A stretch of DNA of 64,000 bases, taken from positions 186,001 to 250,000 of the forward strand of contig JAEZTJ010000081.1 in NCBI GenBank assembly GCA_023421505.1. The letters are read 5' to 3'. The position numbers were made by a program, and so were the translations under genes. Of the stretch, positions 35,715 through 44,634 are shown piece after piece (position 1 is the stretch's first letter; every line of letters begins with the position of its first letter). The notes below the pieces were generated by a model that was not told the DNA's origin, made no database searches, and saw only the letters and a list, made by a program, of their open reading frames with translations. Source of the stretch: Bacillota bacterium. Lineage in GTDB: Bacteria; Bacillota; Clostridia; Lachnospirales; Lachnospiraceae.

Positions 35715-35745
35715 ATTCTAATACATTACGCTACGTAACGAGCAA
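35715..35745 (-). promoter_or_regulatory. MerR-type promoter with a 19-bp spacer and internal dyad
   Basis: On the minus strand TTGCTC and TAGAAT are exactly 19 bp apart. The spacer contains the dyad TTACG-TAG-CGTAA (35726-35738). MerR regulators activate over-long promoters by twisting such spacers, so this is probably the autoregulatory operator for merR and the export gene. Confidence 0.7.
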
Positions 35746-35920
35746 GTAATTTTTTAAATATTTTTTTAATTTATAACAATGTATAATCTTAGATAGACGG
35801 TTAGTAAATTAACTATGTTCTTCTTTAGTCGTCCGGGTTATGAAATCAGCCAGTATTATAAGGCTTCAGGGATCAGCTTAAGAATTATAATGCTATAAAA
35901 AGCATATAAACAGGATATAA

Positions 35921-35965
35921 ACAGATATAGCCCTAATGTAATGACTACATTTGGGCTATATCTGT
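35921..35965 (-). terminator. Hairpin downstream of the sortase gene
   Basis: ACAGATATAGCCC pairs with GGGCTATATCTGT and AATGTA with TACATT inside. On the minus strand it lies about 75 bases after the sortase stop, with TTTATATCCTGTTT beyond it. Confidence 0.6.
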
Positions 35966-36038
35966 AAGCTATGTAATATTATTATCGAAAAGAAGTGCTT
36001 TTATAGTTCAGATAATTCTGTCAAAAAAGCTACCCTTT

Positions 36039-37277
36039 TTATTCTTCAACAGGCTTATACCAGTTTATCAAGCCCTGTTCCATTGCCTCTTCAAAGGTTG
36101 CAGGGAATTCCGGGGCTTCACCGCCGTAATTCTTATAATAGGTTGAAGGGTAGAGCGGGGCCGGATTATCGGATATATTTTCTGAATTAACCAAAATGTC
36201 TTCTCCGGACCTTACCTTACGGGCAACGATTACAGTACGGTAATCATATATTTCATAGGAACAGGTAGATAAGGTAACAATTTGATCATTTTCACTTAAG
36301 TCAACAGAATCATTAAGAAACAGTGAGCGGATCCGAAGCTGATATAAGAAATTCAAATACTCTGAGCTATCCTGAAACGTGGATTGAGTATAGTTGAAAA
36401 AGGGTTCTTTCTTATCAGAGCCGTTGGTAATAAATACGGAGAATATCTTCCATATACCGGTTTGATAGATGGTATCGAACTGAAGGGTTGGATGCTCCTT
36501 AAAGTAATCTAGCTTTTTAAACTTCTCTATATAATGGAACATGTTATCGGTGGATTTCATATTATGCCCATGTATAACCAGATTTTTTGTGTTATTCTCA
36601 ACAGAAGAGCTTTTATCTAAGAATAGGCTTCCAGCCTTCTGCTTTTCACGATTAAAGTCTCGGGTTAGATAATACATGGGGTCCTCTTTGTTCTGCAGTA
36701 CTACATAATCTATATTTGTACCGGGAATAGTAATCCACCCCTTTGTATCTTCGTTCTTAGCCAAAAGCTCCTTAAAAGTAAGCAATCTTCCCTGATCATC
36801 ATGTATAAGATCGGGTGACGGTGTCACAGTAACATTAATAGGGGAAGACGTCTCATCAGGAGCATTCGTAGGTTTAGGTATGTAGGTGATTGGAGTAAGG
36901 GATGGCTTAACATATAATTCTCTGGTTAAATTAACTGCTTTATTCATTCGCCAGGGCTGAAGGAAGACCTCATTTACAAATAATCCGGTAAATACCAGAA
37001 AACCAATACCAAAGGCAATACGCAAGATTAAAAAAAGGTTCGGTTTTTTCTTCTTAGCTGTTTGAGGCTGTATACAGGAAGAATCAGCGTTCTCTGCATG
37101 GTTTTCTTCTAGATCAGCTGCCTCCTTCAATACTGATATATCTTCTTTTTCTTCTAACCTGGTCTCTAAATCTTTGAGCTCGATTAAGTCATCGCCTGCT
37201 ATTTGCTTAATTAGGGCAGGAGAATGGTCTGTATGGTCAATCGCATTATTTTCTTGTGATTTCACTTTCTTAGACAT
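36039..37277 (-). CDS. srtB: Class B sortase
   Basis: A membrane transpeptidase that would attach surface proteins to the cell wall. The 412-residue protein has an unusually long charged cytoplasmic N-terminus (about 85 residues) and one membrane helix (FLILRIAFGIGFLVFTGLFV). A threonine/proline-rich linker (about 125-155) precedes the sortase domain. The catalytic His is in VIHGHNM, the Cys in TLSTCSYE and the Arg in VIVARKVR, the class B arrangement. GGAGG precedes the ATG. No NPQTN-type substrate protein is encoded next to it, so the substrate is unknown and it could serve as a housekeeping class B enzyme of Clostridia. Confidence 0.9.
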   Translation of the reverse strand: MSKKVKSQENNAIDHTDHSPALIKQIAGDDLIELKDLETRLEEKEDISVLKEAADLEENHAENADSSCIQPQTAKKKKPNLFLILRIAFGIGFLVFTGLFVNEVFLQPWRMNKAVNLTRELYVKPSLTPITYIPKPTNAPDETSSPINVTVTPSPDLIHDDQGRLLTFKELLAKNEDTKGWITIPGTNIDYVVLQNKEDPMYYLTRDFNREKQKAGSLFLDKSSSVENNTKNLVIHGHNMKSTDNMFHYIEKFKKLDYFKEHPTLQFDTIYQTGIWKIFSVFITNGSDKKEPFFNYTQSTFQDSSEYLNFLYQLRIRSLFLNDSVDLSENDQIVTLSTCSYEIYDYRTVIVARKVRSGEDILVNSENISDNPAPLYPSTYYKNYGGEAPEFPATFEEAMEQGLINWYKPVEE

Positions 37278-37702
37278 TTATACCCTCCATATTGCCGCAA
37301 GGCAGTTTTATATAAGAAACAACTCACTTTAATTATGAAATATACCTGAATGTGCTTTATATAGAATACTTCTTAATTCCTATAGTCTTATAATGATTAC
37401 CTTCATTGCTTCTATTTTTATCATGATAACTTCATGAAAACCTTATAAAATCCTATAAAATTACATAAATAAGCGCTTAGAGAAGTGTGTATGATACCAT
37501 AGTAAGATTATAGTGATAAACAGTTATAGATTACTCTGCTAATTATACCCTGAATAGAAATTTCAGTAAAGCAGTTTAAAGAGTGAAAATACCGTAAAAA
37601 TTGCATCTAAATAGCTGTAAAAAATACAAGTAGAAACTAATTGGAAAATTATGAATAATCTGATGCTTTTACAATAAATTTAGAAGGAAGAGATAAATTA
37701 GG
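37278..37702. other. Divergent intergenic region between srtB and a D,D-carboxypeptidase gene
   Basis: About 425 bp of AT-rich sequence must hold two divergent promoters. The only structures I see are a short inverted repeat TCATGATAACTTCATGA (about 37420-37436) and the palindrome TAAGCGCTTA (37470-37479), too short to call an operator. Confidence 0.3.
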
Positions 37703-39037
37703 ATGATATCTGTGAAGAATAAACTGATTAGGATACTACCTTGTTTTGCGCTGCTCATTTTATTTTCAACGGTTCAATTTTATAATCTGAAGGTTAGTTA
37801 TGATGAATTGTTAAATTCCTCAGGGCTGGTTATTGAGGATTTTGAAAAAAAGTTGAAAGAGGAAAATAACAGAGCGATAGAAGAGGAGAAGGAATATCAA
37901 AAAATTCTTGAAGAGGAACGGGGAACAAATGAGGAGGTAGAGATAAAAGAGAATGATAAAGACGATAATCCTGATGAATTAAGCCTTCATGCACTTTCCA
38001 GTCTATTAATGGACGCTTCTAACAAGCGAGTGTTATATGAGGAAAATGGTTATAAGGAAATGCCAATGGCAAGTACAACTAAAATTATGACCTGCATTGT
38101 AACGTTGGAAAATTCAAAGCCTGATGAAATAGTTACTGTCTCCTCCTATGCCTCGAGAATGCCGGATGTTCAGTTAAACATAAAAGAGGGAGAGCAGTAT
38201 TATATGAAGGATTTACTATATTCCCTGATGCTAGAAAGTCATAATGATACTGCCGTTGCAATTGCCGAGCATGTTGGAGGTTCCGTTGAAGGCTTTGCTA
38301 CGATGATGAATGATAAGGCTAGGGAACTAGGCTGTGAGCATACCAATTTTATTACACCGAACGGATTAGATGCCGTAGGTCATCATACAACTGCAAGGGA
38401 TCTTGCCATTATTGCAAGCTATGCAATTAAAAATGATCAATTTCTGGCAATCACCAATGCAACAACCCATGAATTTAAAGAAATTAAAAAAGGGAGAGGC
38501 TTACATGTCTCAAACAAAAACAGGTTCTTATATATGATGGAGGGAGCAATCGGTGTCAAAACAGGCTTTACAAATGATGCAGGCTATTGCTTTGTAGGAG
38601 CAATTAAGAGACCGGATCGGACTTTGATCTCGGTGGTGCTGGGATGCGGCTGGCCTCCGAATAAAAATCTGAAATGGTCAGATACAAAGGAGTTAATGAA
38701 TTATGGTGTAAAAAATTATAAATTGAAGCAGATATTTAAGGATATTAAATTGGAGCCGGTTTTGGTGAAGGACGGCAAACAAAGGTATGAAGCATTGGTT
38801 ATGAAAGGGAATTTGACCTTACTTATGCGGGATGATGAAAAAGTTAAAATCGTATATGATGTACCCAAGATCTTACAGGCACCTGTCAAAGCCAATAGTA
38901 TCATCGGTCATGCTAGGTATTATATAGATGCCACGCTATATGATAAGCTACCGATCTATTCCACGCAGGATATCTCTAAGATTGATTTTAAATTCTGTTT
39001 TCAAAAGCTAATAGAATTCTGGAGTCAGCAATATTGA
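37703..39037 (+). CDS. D-alanyl-D-alanine carboxypeptidase with N-terminal anchor and coiled coil
   Basis: A PBP5-family peptidoglycan carboxypeptidase of 444 residues. An N-terminal hydrophobic helix (about 9-25, RILPCFALLILFSTVQF) is followed by a strongly charged helical stretch (about 38-90). The catalytic domain follows with MASTTKIM (Ser124, Lys127), SHNDTAVAIAE and GVKTGFTNDAGY. The charged spacer of about 50 residues is not usual in this family and would hold the enzyme away from the membrane. A C-terminal domain of about 90 residues follows. It stands alone and diverges from the sortase gene. Confidence 0.9.
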   Translation: MISVKNKLIRILPCFALLILFSTVQFYNLKVSYDELLNSSGLVIEDFEKKLKEENNRAIEEEKEYQKILEEERGTNEEVEIKENDKDDNPDELSLHALSSLLMDASNKRVLYEENGYKEMPMASTTKIMTCIVTLENSKPDEIVTVSSYASRMPDVQLNIKEGEQYYMKDLLYSLMLESHNDTAVAIAEHVGGSVEGFATMMNDKARELGCEHTNFITPNGLDAVGHHTTARDLAIIASYAIKNDQFLAITNATTHEFKEIKKGRGLHVSNKNRFLYMMEGAIGVKTGFTNDAGYCFVGAIKRPDRTLISVVLGCGWPPNKNLKWSDTKELMNYGVKNYKLKQIFKDIKLEPVLVKDGKQRYEALVMKGNLTLLMRDDEKVKIVYDVPKILQAPVKANSIIGHARYYIDATLYDKLPIYSTQDISKIDFKFCFQKLIEFWSQQY

Positions 39038-39250
39038 TCTTGCGTTATAAAATGGTTGTATATCAGACTAAAAATAAAATTATTTCTAAAATCTTCAAAA
39101 ATTAAAAAAATAATGCAACTTTTTTATTTGCTGCCTCGTTTAATATATAGTACAATTAAAAATTAATCACACATTTTTTGATATAAAAAATTCCATCATT
39201 TATATCATGATTAATAATCGTAATTCGTACAATGATATGGGAGGGTGGCA

Positions 39251-39481
39251 ATGAGAAAAATACTACATAAATATCGCTTAAGCAAGTTTAAATGTTTTGT
39301 AAACGGTTTACTCTATGCAATCATATCCATGGTTGCGCTGATCTTATGTCTTACTTACATATTTACACAAGCAGATGCACAGGTTAAGATTTCACTGACC
39401 TTTGGAACAGCATGTATTAGTTTATTATTGGGACTGTTGTCTATTTTAGGAAGTGTTGAAGTACCGAGTGAAAAAATATGA
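39251..39481 (+). CDS. Small two-helix membrane protein
   Basis: A 76-residue protein with a basic N-terminus (MRKILHKYRLSKFKC) and two membrane helices (about 17-36 and 48-66). I do not recognise the family. GGAGGG lies five bases before the ATG at 39251; the in-frame GTG at 39245 overlaps it. A good terminator follows, so this is a genuine short transcription unit. Confidence 0.6.
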   Translation: MRKILHKYRLSKFKCFVNGLLYAIISMVALILCLTYIFTQADAQVKISLTFGTACISLLLGLLSILGSVEVPSEKI

Positions 39482-39505
39482 ACGTATTAATTGTATATCG
39501 TATAT

Positions 39506-39548
39506 AAAAAGCAGTTTATGAAGGGAAAGCTTCATAGGCTGCTTTTTT
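39506..39548 (+). terminator. Terminator after the small membrane protein gene
   Basis: AAAAAGCAG..TTTATGAAG pairs with CTTCATAGGCTGCTTTTTT. Confidence 0.82.
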
Positions 39549-39679
39549 GAAACTTAAATACTTAGAATAAAATGAAACTTTCAATGAAGGTAGACAAAAT
39601 TAGGACTTGATTATTTTTATCATACCTATTATTATTAAGAATGTCTGAAAAACTGATTTAATATTTAAGGAGGAAGATT

Positions 39680-40210
39680 ATGAAGGAAACAAAGGAAACT
39701 ATTGTAGAAAAGAAGAAACTTTTTGATACCAAAGGAAAAGTAATTACAGCAATCGCTGCCGCTGTTATCGTATTAGTGTTAGTTGCTGTATTAATGTATA
39801 TTGAAACTGGCTATGGCAAGGTAACTGTTAAAAATAAAAGTGATTTAAAGCTGGAATATGTAAATACACAGTTTGTGTACACAGAGGGTGAATTATTGAA
39901 AGGGATTGAAGCAAAGGATATAAATGCCCATAAGACCTTTACTGCCAATATGGACCCCATAGACTTATTAGGTTATGAAGCAAATTATGAAATTCGTTTT
40001 AAATTTGAAAATCATGAGGAATTATTAGTTGATGCAGGTATTTTCAATGATAATTTTGATGGAAATATAAAGATTGAATTTAAAAAGACTGATGATCCTA
40101 ATCTGCTAAAGATGAAGGTGAAGGCAAGTAATGGTATTCTGCCCTCCAAATTAATAGATTGTAATGAAACTTATACGATTAATTTGAGTGAAGGAAAGGT
40201 ACTGGAATAG
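39680..40210 (+). CDS. Hypothetical single-pass membrane protein
   Basis: A 176-residue protein. A charged cytoplasmic start (KETKETIVEKKKLFDTKGK) is followed by one membrane helix (about 20-42, VITAIAAAVIVLVLVAVLMY). The roughly 130-residue extracytoplasmic domain is predicted to be beta-rich: GYGKVTVKNKSDLKLEYVNT, then LLGYEANYEIRFKFENHEE. No family is recognised. AGGAGG precedes the ATG. It is flanked by a terminator upstream and repeat sequence downstream, so it is probably expressed alone. Confidence 0.6.
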   Translation: MKETKETIVEKKKLFDTKGKVITAIAAAVIVLVLVAVLMYIETGYGKVTVKNKSDLKLEYVNTQFVYTEGELLKGIEAKDINAHKTFTANMDPIDLLGYEANYEIRFKFENHEELLVDAGIFNDNFDGNIKIEFKKTDDPNLLKMKVKASNGILPSKLIDCNETYTINLSEGKVLE

Positions 40211-40253
40211 TAAATCCATAGGATTAAATCAGTCGGGGGAATTCTGAAAAATA

Positions 40254-40380
40254 ACAAACTAATTCAAAGGGTAGGCATGTTATGTTGAAAGAAGTACATT
40301 TTTCAACCGCCAAAAAGCACTGAGCGTGCTTTTCACTCAGTATTTGTATGCCGCTTAAGCGGCAGATGGAGGATAAGATG
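40254..40380 (+). repeat. Palindrome-plus-RBS repeat, copy B with extended upstream arm
   Basis: This is the longest copy. The first 32 bases (40254-40285) match 23540-23571 with one difference. Next come GTTGAAAGAAGTACATTTTTCAAC (a hairpin) and CACTGAGCGTGCTTTTCACTCAG (another). Then TATTTGTATGCCGCTTAAGC runs into GGCAGATGGAGG and ends at the start codon of the next gene (40378). The segment from about 40338 to 40366 matches copy A at the window start almost exactly. Confidence 0.78.
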
Positions 40381-42660
40381 ATAAAATTATATGATAAGGG
40401 TGTCTATTTATTAAACGGCACTGAGATAGTGGAAGAAAGTATTGATGCAGCTGCTGCAATCAAAGCAAAGACCGGGGCAGAGGTTAATCGGGAGGCTGCA
40501 AAGCAGGAAACTATGGCTTATAACATTTTAAGCAGCCATAATACTTCCGGTAATGACAAAAAGTTAAAGGTTAAGTTTGATAAATTGACCTCACATGATA
40601 TTACCTTTGTAGGCATTATTCAGACAGCGAGAGCCAGCGGACTTGAAAAATTTCCGGTTCCATATGTTTTAACGAATTGTCATAACAGCTTATGCGCAGT
40701 CGGCGGCACGATTAACGAGGATGATCATATGTTTGGTCTTTCCTGTGCGAAGAAATATGGCGGTGTCTATGTTCCGCCTCATCAGGCAGTAATTCACCAA
40801 TATGCTCGTGAGATGCTTGCTTCCTGCGGCAGTATGATTCTTGGTTCTGATAGTCATACCCGTTATGGTGCTTTAGGTACCATGGCGATCGGTGAAGGCG
40901 GCCCGGAGATTGTTAAGCAGCTTTTAGATAAAACCTATGATATTAATATGCCTGAAGTGGTGGCAATATATTTAACCGGAGCCCCCAGAAAGGGTGTTGG
41001 CCCTCAGGACGTTGCATTGGCGATAATCGGAGCTGTGTTCGCCAACGGTTATGTGAATAATAAGGTAATGGAGTTTGTCGGAGATGGTATCAAGAATCTA
41101 AGTGCTGATTTTAGAATTGGTATTGATGTTATGACCACCGAGACAACCTGCTTATCCTCTATCTGGACCACCGATGATACGGTTAAGGATTTTTATGAAG
41201 TTCACCACAGAGCTTCTGACTATATAGAACTGAAGCCGGGCAAAGCTGCATATTATGATGGCATGGTATATGTGGATTTATCACAGATCAAACCGATGAT
41301 CGCAATGCCGTTCCATCCAAGCAATGTATATACGATTGATGAGCTGAATGCTAATCTTTATGATATCTTAGATGAAGTTGAAAAGAAAGCATTGGTAAGT
41401 CTTGATAATAGTAAAGTGAAGTATTCCTTAAAGGATAAAGTACGTAACGGCAGATTATACGTGGATCAGGGCTCTATCGCAGGCTGTGCCGGCGGTGGCT
41501 TTGAAAATATCTGTGACGCAGCGGATATCTTAGATGGCAAATTTATCGGAGCCGATGAATTCTCCTTAAGTGTTTATCCTTCAAGCCAGCCGGTATTTAT
41601 GGAACTCGTAAAGAACGGTTCAATTGCAAAGCTGATGGCAACCGGTGCAACCATCCGTACTGCTTTCTGCGGACCTTGCTTTGGAGCCGGTGATGTTCCG
41701 GCTAACAATGGCTTCAGCATTCGCCATACAACTAGAAACTTCCCGAACAGAGAAGGTTCCAAGATTACGAATGGTCAGATTGCTTCCGTAGCCTTAATGG
41801 ATGCCAGATCTATTGCAGCTACAGCAGCAAATCAGGGGTATTTAACCTCAGCGGAGGATATTGACGTAACCTTTAAGAAACCGAGCTATTTCTTTGACAG
41901 TAAAATCTATGATAACCGTGTATACAATGGTATCGGTAAAGCTGATCCTAAGGTAGATATAAAATTCGGCCCGGGAATCGTAGATTGGCCGGCAATGACA
42001 GAGCTTACACAGGATATGATACTTAAAGTAGTATCGGAAATTCATGATCCGGTTACCACAACAGATGAATTAATTCCTTCTGGTGAGACCTCCTCTTACC
42101 GCTCCAATCCGTTGGGACTTGCAGAGTTTACCCTGTCTCGTAAGGACCCTGCTTATGTAGGTCGTGCAAAGGCTGTACAGAAGGCGGAGAAGGCAAGAAT
42201 TGCAGGAGAAGATATCATAAGTGCCAATTCAGAATTAAAAGAGATCTATGAGAAGATTGCTTCAAAGTTTGAGATTGATCCGAAGGCAACGCAGATCGGA
42301 AGTACGATTTTTGCTGTTAAACCGGGTGACGGCTCTGCCAGAGAGCAGGCTGCAAGCTGCCAGAAGGTACTTGGCGGATTTGCCAATATTGCGAATGAAT
42401 ATGCAACAAAGCGCTATCGCTCCAACTTGATTAACTGGGGTATGCTACCGTTTATATTCAAAGAGGAGCTTCCTTTTGAAAATGGTGATTATATCTTTGT
42501 GAAGGATGTTAAAATGGCAGTAGCGGAGAAGATCTCTGAGATTAAGGCTTATGTTGTAAATAAAGAGATGAAGGAATTTACCTTAAAGCTTGGCGAGCTG
42601 ACCGATGATGAGAGAGAGATTATCTTAAAGGGCTGCTTGATAAATTATTACAGAGGATAG
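40378..42660 (+). CDS. Aconitase-superfamily hydratase (YbhJ-like)
   Basis: A 760-residue [4Fe-4S] lyase of the aconitase/homoaconitase superfamily. Recognisable are the substrate segment [40 protein letters not shown], the cluster-binding [19 protein letters not shown], and [22 protein letters not shown]-terminal swivel domain follows the linker at about residue 560. It is closer in layout to the uncharacterised YbhJ-type hydratases than to AcnA or AcnB, so true aconitate hydratase activity is uncertain. No citrate synthase, isocitrate dehydrogenase or leuCD gene is next to it. The start at 40378 follows the repeat-borne GGAGG; an in-frame ATG at 40348 lies within the repeat. Confidence 0.78.
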   Translation: MIKLYDKGVYLLNGTEIVEESIDAAAAIKAKTGAEVNREAAKQETMAYNILSSHNTSGNDKKLKVKFDKLTSHDITFVGIIQTARASGLEKFPVPYVLTNCHNSLCAVGGTINEDDHMFGLSCAKKYGGVYVPPHQAVIHQYAREMLASCGSMILGSDSHTRYGALGTMAIGEGGPEIVKQLLDKTYDINMPEVVAIYLTGAPRKGVGPQDVALAIIGAVFANGYVNNKVMEFVGDGIKNLSADFRIGIDVMTTETTCLSSIWTTDDTVKDFYEVHHRASDYIELKPGKAAYYDGMVYVDLSQIKPMIAMPFHPSNVYTIDELNANLYDILDEVEKKALVSLDNSKVKYSLKDKVRNGRLYVDQGSIAGCAGGGFENICDAADILDGKFIGADEFSLSVYPSSQPVFMELVKNGSIAKLMATGATIRTAFCGPCFGAGDVPANNGFSIRHTTRNFPNREGSKITNGQIASVALMDARSIAATAANQGYLTSAEDIDVTFKKPSYFFDSKIYDNRVYNGIGKADPKVDIKFGPGIVDWPAMTELTQDMILKVVSEIHDPVTTTDELIPSGETSSYRSNPLGLAEFTLSRKDPAYVGRAKAVQKAEKARIAGEDIISANSELKEIYEKIASKFEIDPKATQIGSTIFAVKPGDGSAREQAASCQKVLGGFANIANEYATKRYRSNLINWGMLPFIFKEELPFENGDYIFVKDVKMAVAEKISEIKAYVVNKEMKEFTLKLGELTDDEREIILKGCLINYYRG

Positions 42661-42725
42661 GCTTCTTTCATCAAGATTAAATATGAATAACTAATTTGAG
42701 GTAAATGGTAGTTATATAGATAATT

Positions 42726-42773
42726 ATAAGTGCAATTGTTCAGCTAGTCTGCTTACAATTGCACTTATTTTTT
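42726..42773 (+). terminator. Terminator after the aconitase-like gene
   Basis: ATAAGTGCAATTGT pairs perfectly with ACAATTGCACTTAT, then a T-run. The rest of the 457-bp gap to 43117 is AT-rich; a TATAAT at 42992-42997 could be the -10 of the next gene, with no clear -35. Confidence 0.88.
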
Positions 42774-43117
42774 AACTAAATGCATTTGCTATATTCTAGG
42801 TTCACTATTGTAGACATAAGAAAATTATGTAAATCTAGCTATAGAGATATCCTAATTTACTTATTCAGTGTTATTTTTAAGCTTAATGACAGCAAAGTTA
42901 TTCATCTTATATATCATTCTGTAAAAGGATTTCATAATTATTTTTTGTAGATTACAGAATATATGACATACTGTTGTCGCTATTATTACATTATAATAAA
43001 CTCAGAATAGTTCGACTAGTATTCAGAATCTTACCAAAGGGTATAAAGGAAGTCTATGAATTTATTTGTACATCAATTAACAAAGCAAACTATTTAATGT
43101 AAAAAGGGAGATTAATT

Positions 43118-43672
43118 ATGATTAATATTTATGAAAAATGTATAACTCTGCAAAATACTAACATTACCTTAAGGCAAACTAAGCTTGAGGATGCAGAGGA
43201 GCTCTTAAAATGTTATTCCGATGAAAAAGCAGTTCCCTTCTTTAATGCAGATAACTGTAATGGTGATAATTTTCATTACAAAACAATTGAGCGTATGGAA
43301 CAAGCGATTGACTTTTGGGATAGCAGCTACAAGAACCGATGGTTTGTCAGATGGACAATTATTTATAAAGAGACAAAGGAAATAATAGGCACGATAGAGA
43401 TGTTTAATCGCTGTGAGAAGCATGAATATACTGGAGTTTATGGGATTCACGGGATATTAAGAATTGATTTACAGAGCAATTATGAAGTAGCTGAAGTAAT
43501 AGAGAGTATTTTAAGTATAGCCAGTAAGGAATTTGGCAGCCTATTTGCGGTGGAATATATCGCTACAAAAGCTTTGCCGGAGGCAAGAGAACGAATCAAA
43601 GCTTTAAAGAAAATGGGATATACCTGTATGGACCAGTTTGAACTGAAGGATTATTATGGCAGGAAAGTATGA
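43118..43672 (+). CDS. GNAT-family N-acetyltransferase
   Basis: A 184-residue acetyltransferase-fold protein with NITLRQTKLEDAEELLKCY at the start (strand and helix typical of RimJ/RimL-like GNATs). IIYKETKEIIGTIEMFNRCE lies in the middle and a late ALPEARERIKALKKMGY segment follows. The usual acetyl-CoA-binding QxxGxG/A loop is not clear, so the match is to the fold rather than a specific activity. The substrate is unknown. GGGAG precedes the ATG. It is a single-gene unit with its own terminator. Confidence 0.65.
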   Translation: MINIYEKCITLQNTNITLRQTKLEDAEELLKCYSDEKAVPFFNADNCNGDNFHYKTIERMEQAIDFWDSSYKNRWFVRWTIIYKETKEIIGTIEMFNRCEKHEYTGVYGIHGILRIDLQSNYEVAEVIESILSIASKEFGSLFAVEYIATKALPEARERIKALKKMGYTCMDQFELKDYYGRKV

Positions 43673-43716
43673 AAAGAGTTTGAAAATAAGAAAAGCTTAT
43701 AAAGGAACACCAAATT

Positions 43717-43773
43717 AAATCCATGAAACACAGTACCAGCAAATGCTTGTATTGATTGTGTTTCATGGATTTT
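43717..43773 (+). terminator. Terminator after the GNAT gene
   Basis: AAATCCATGAAACACA pairs with TGTGTTTCATGGATTT, followed by TG and more Ts. Confidence 0.8.
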
Positions 43774-43861
43774 GTCATCCCATTATTGTTAAGATGAATT
43801 CTTACGAAATAATATACAGTATTGTAAATTAATAAAATATATTCAAGTTCATTTAGATGAG

Positions 43862-44038
43862 TTATTTACTTTGCTTTTTATACTGCCACAGTTCAGTTGC
43901 CGATTCCTCATCGAAAAATACACCCAGAATATAAAAAGTTTCATCCTTACCTACATAAAAACTGGTATAGATATAATTTTGATTTAAGAAATCTTTATAT
44001 TGTTTTCCGTCTAATAATTGATAAAAATCCGATTCCAT
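43862..44038 (-). pseudogene. Probable gene remnant (58 codons, minus strand)
   Basis: On the minus strand a protein-like frame reads MESDFYQLLDGKQYKDFLNQ and ends ESATELWQYKKQSK. It has regular aromatic/acidic composition and ends in a proper stop. No ribosome site precedes the ATG, an in-frame stop lies eight codons upstream, and AT-rich sequence follows. It is best read as the 3' end of a broken gene, though a small intact gene cannot be ruled out. I do not recognise the family. Confidence 0.45.
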
Positions 44039-44120
44039 AAAGTTGGTGGTTTTTTTACTTCATAAACAAATTAATTGTCATTTGCGTATCAATTGGAGCT
44101 ATTATAAGAGTTGTTTTGGC

Positions 44121-44169
44121 TTGACAAGGCAGGTTTATTGCTATAAACTAGGTTTATAACAATAAACCT
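44121..44169 (+). promoter_or_regulatory. Promoter and large dyad operator of the blaI-blaR1-like operon
   Basis: TTGACA (44121-44126) is followed by an almost perfect 39-bp dyad (44131-44169), AGGTTTATTG...CAATAAACCT, with inner TATAAA and TTTATA. A -10 box lies within the dyad (TATAAA 44142-44147 at a short 15-bp spacing, or a nearby match). Overlap of operator and -10 is what BlaI/MecI-type autorepression needs. Confidence 0.65.
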
Positions 44170-44185
44170 ATTGCAATTAAGTAAA

Positions 44186-44233
44186 ATATATGTTGCGTAT
44201 ACAATATTTACAATAACTGAGCTTCGCAATTAT
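44186..44233 (-). repeat. Solo right arm of the TAATTGCGAAAC element
   Basis: ATATGTTGCGTATACAATATTTACAATAACTGAGCTTCGCAATTA matches the right arm of the 29741-29883 element with a few changes. No left arm is present. It lies in the leader between the operator and blaI. Confidence 0.6.
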
Positions 44234-44262
44234 CTTAAAAATTAAATTATTTGGAGGAGAAC

Positions 44263-44634
44263 ATGGAGACTTATAAAATTGCAGACGGAGAATATAAATT
44301 TGCACAGCTGGTATGGGAAAGGGAGCCAATTAATTCTACAGCCTTAATAAAGCTTGCTTACGAGAAGCTGGGGTGGAAAAAGGCTACCTCGTATACCGTG
44401 CTGCGAAAGCTTTGTGAGAAAGGAATATTAAAAAATGAGGATGCAACAGTAAGCGCACTGGTTAAACAGGAGGAGGTTAGAAAGCAGGAAAGCGAGGCAC
44501 TGCTGCAAAAGAGCTTTGATAATTCGCTGCCCGCTTTTATTGCAGCATTTCTTAAGGATAGAAAGCTATCAGAGAAGGAAGCAATAGAGCTTAAGAAAAT
44601 GATAGACGAGGCCAGCAGGAGGGATTTGCTATGA
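44263..44634 (+). CDS. blaI: BlaI/MecI/CopY-family transcriptional repressor
   Basis: A 123-residue winged-helix repressor. The N-terminal DNA-binding half contains YKFAQLVWEREPINSTALIK, and WKKATSYTVLRKLCEKGIL includes the recognition helix. The C-terminal helices (ALLQKSFDNSLPAFIAAFLK, then KLSEKEAIELKKMIDEA) form the dimer domain where BlaI-type proteins are cleaved. GGAGGAG precedes the ATG at 44263; the in-frame TTG at 44251 overlaps that site. Its stop overlaps the start of the M56 peptidase gene by four bases. A large dyad at the promoter is the probable operator. Confidence 0.92.
   Translation: METYKIADGEYKFAQLVWEREPINSTALIKLAYEKLGWKKATSYTVLRKLCEKGILKNEDATVSALVKQEEVRKQESEALLQKSFDNSLPAFIAAFLKDRKLSEKEAIELKKMIDEASRRDLL

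Noticed and set aside
37470..37479. TAAGCGCTTA as a CcpA (cre) site between srtB and the D,D-carboxypeptidase gene
   Set aside because: Flanking bases do not fit the cre consensus and neither gene is a sugar-use gene.
40348..40377. In-frame ATG at 40348 as start of the aconitase-like gene
   Set aside because: Lies in the repeat palindrome; GGAGG is placed for the ATG at 40378.
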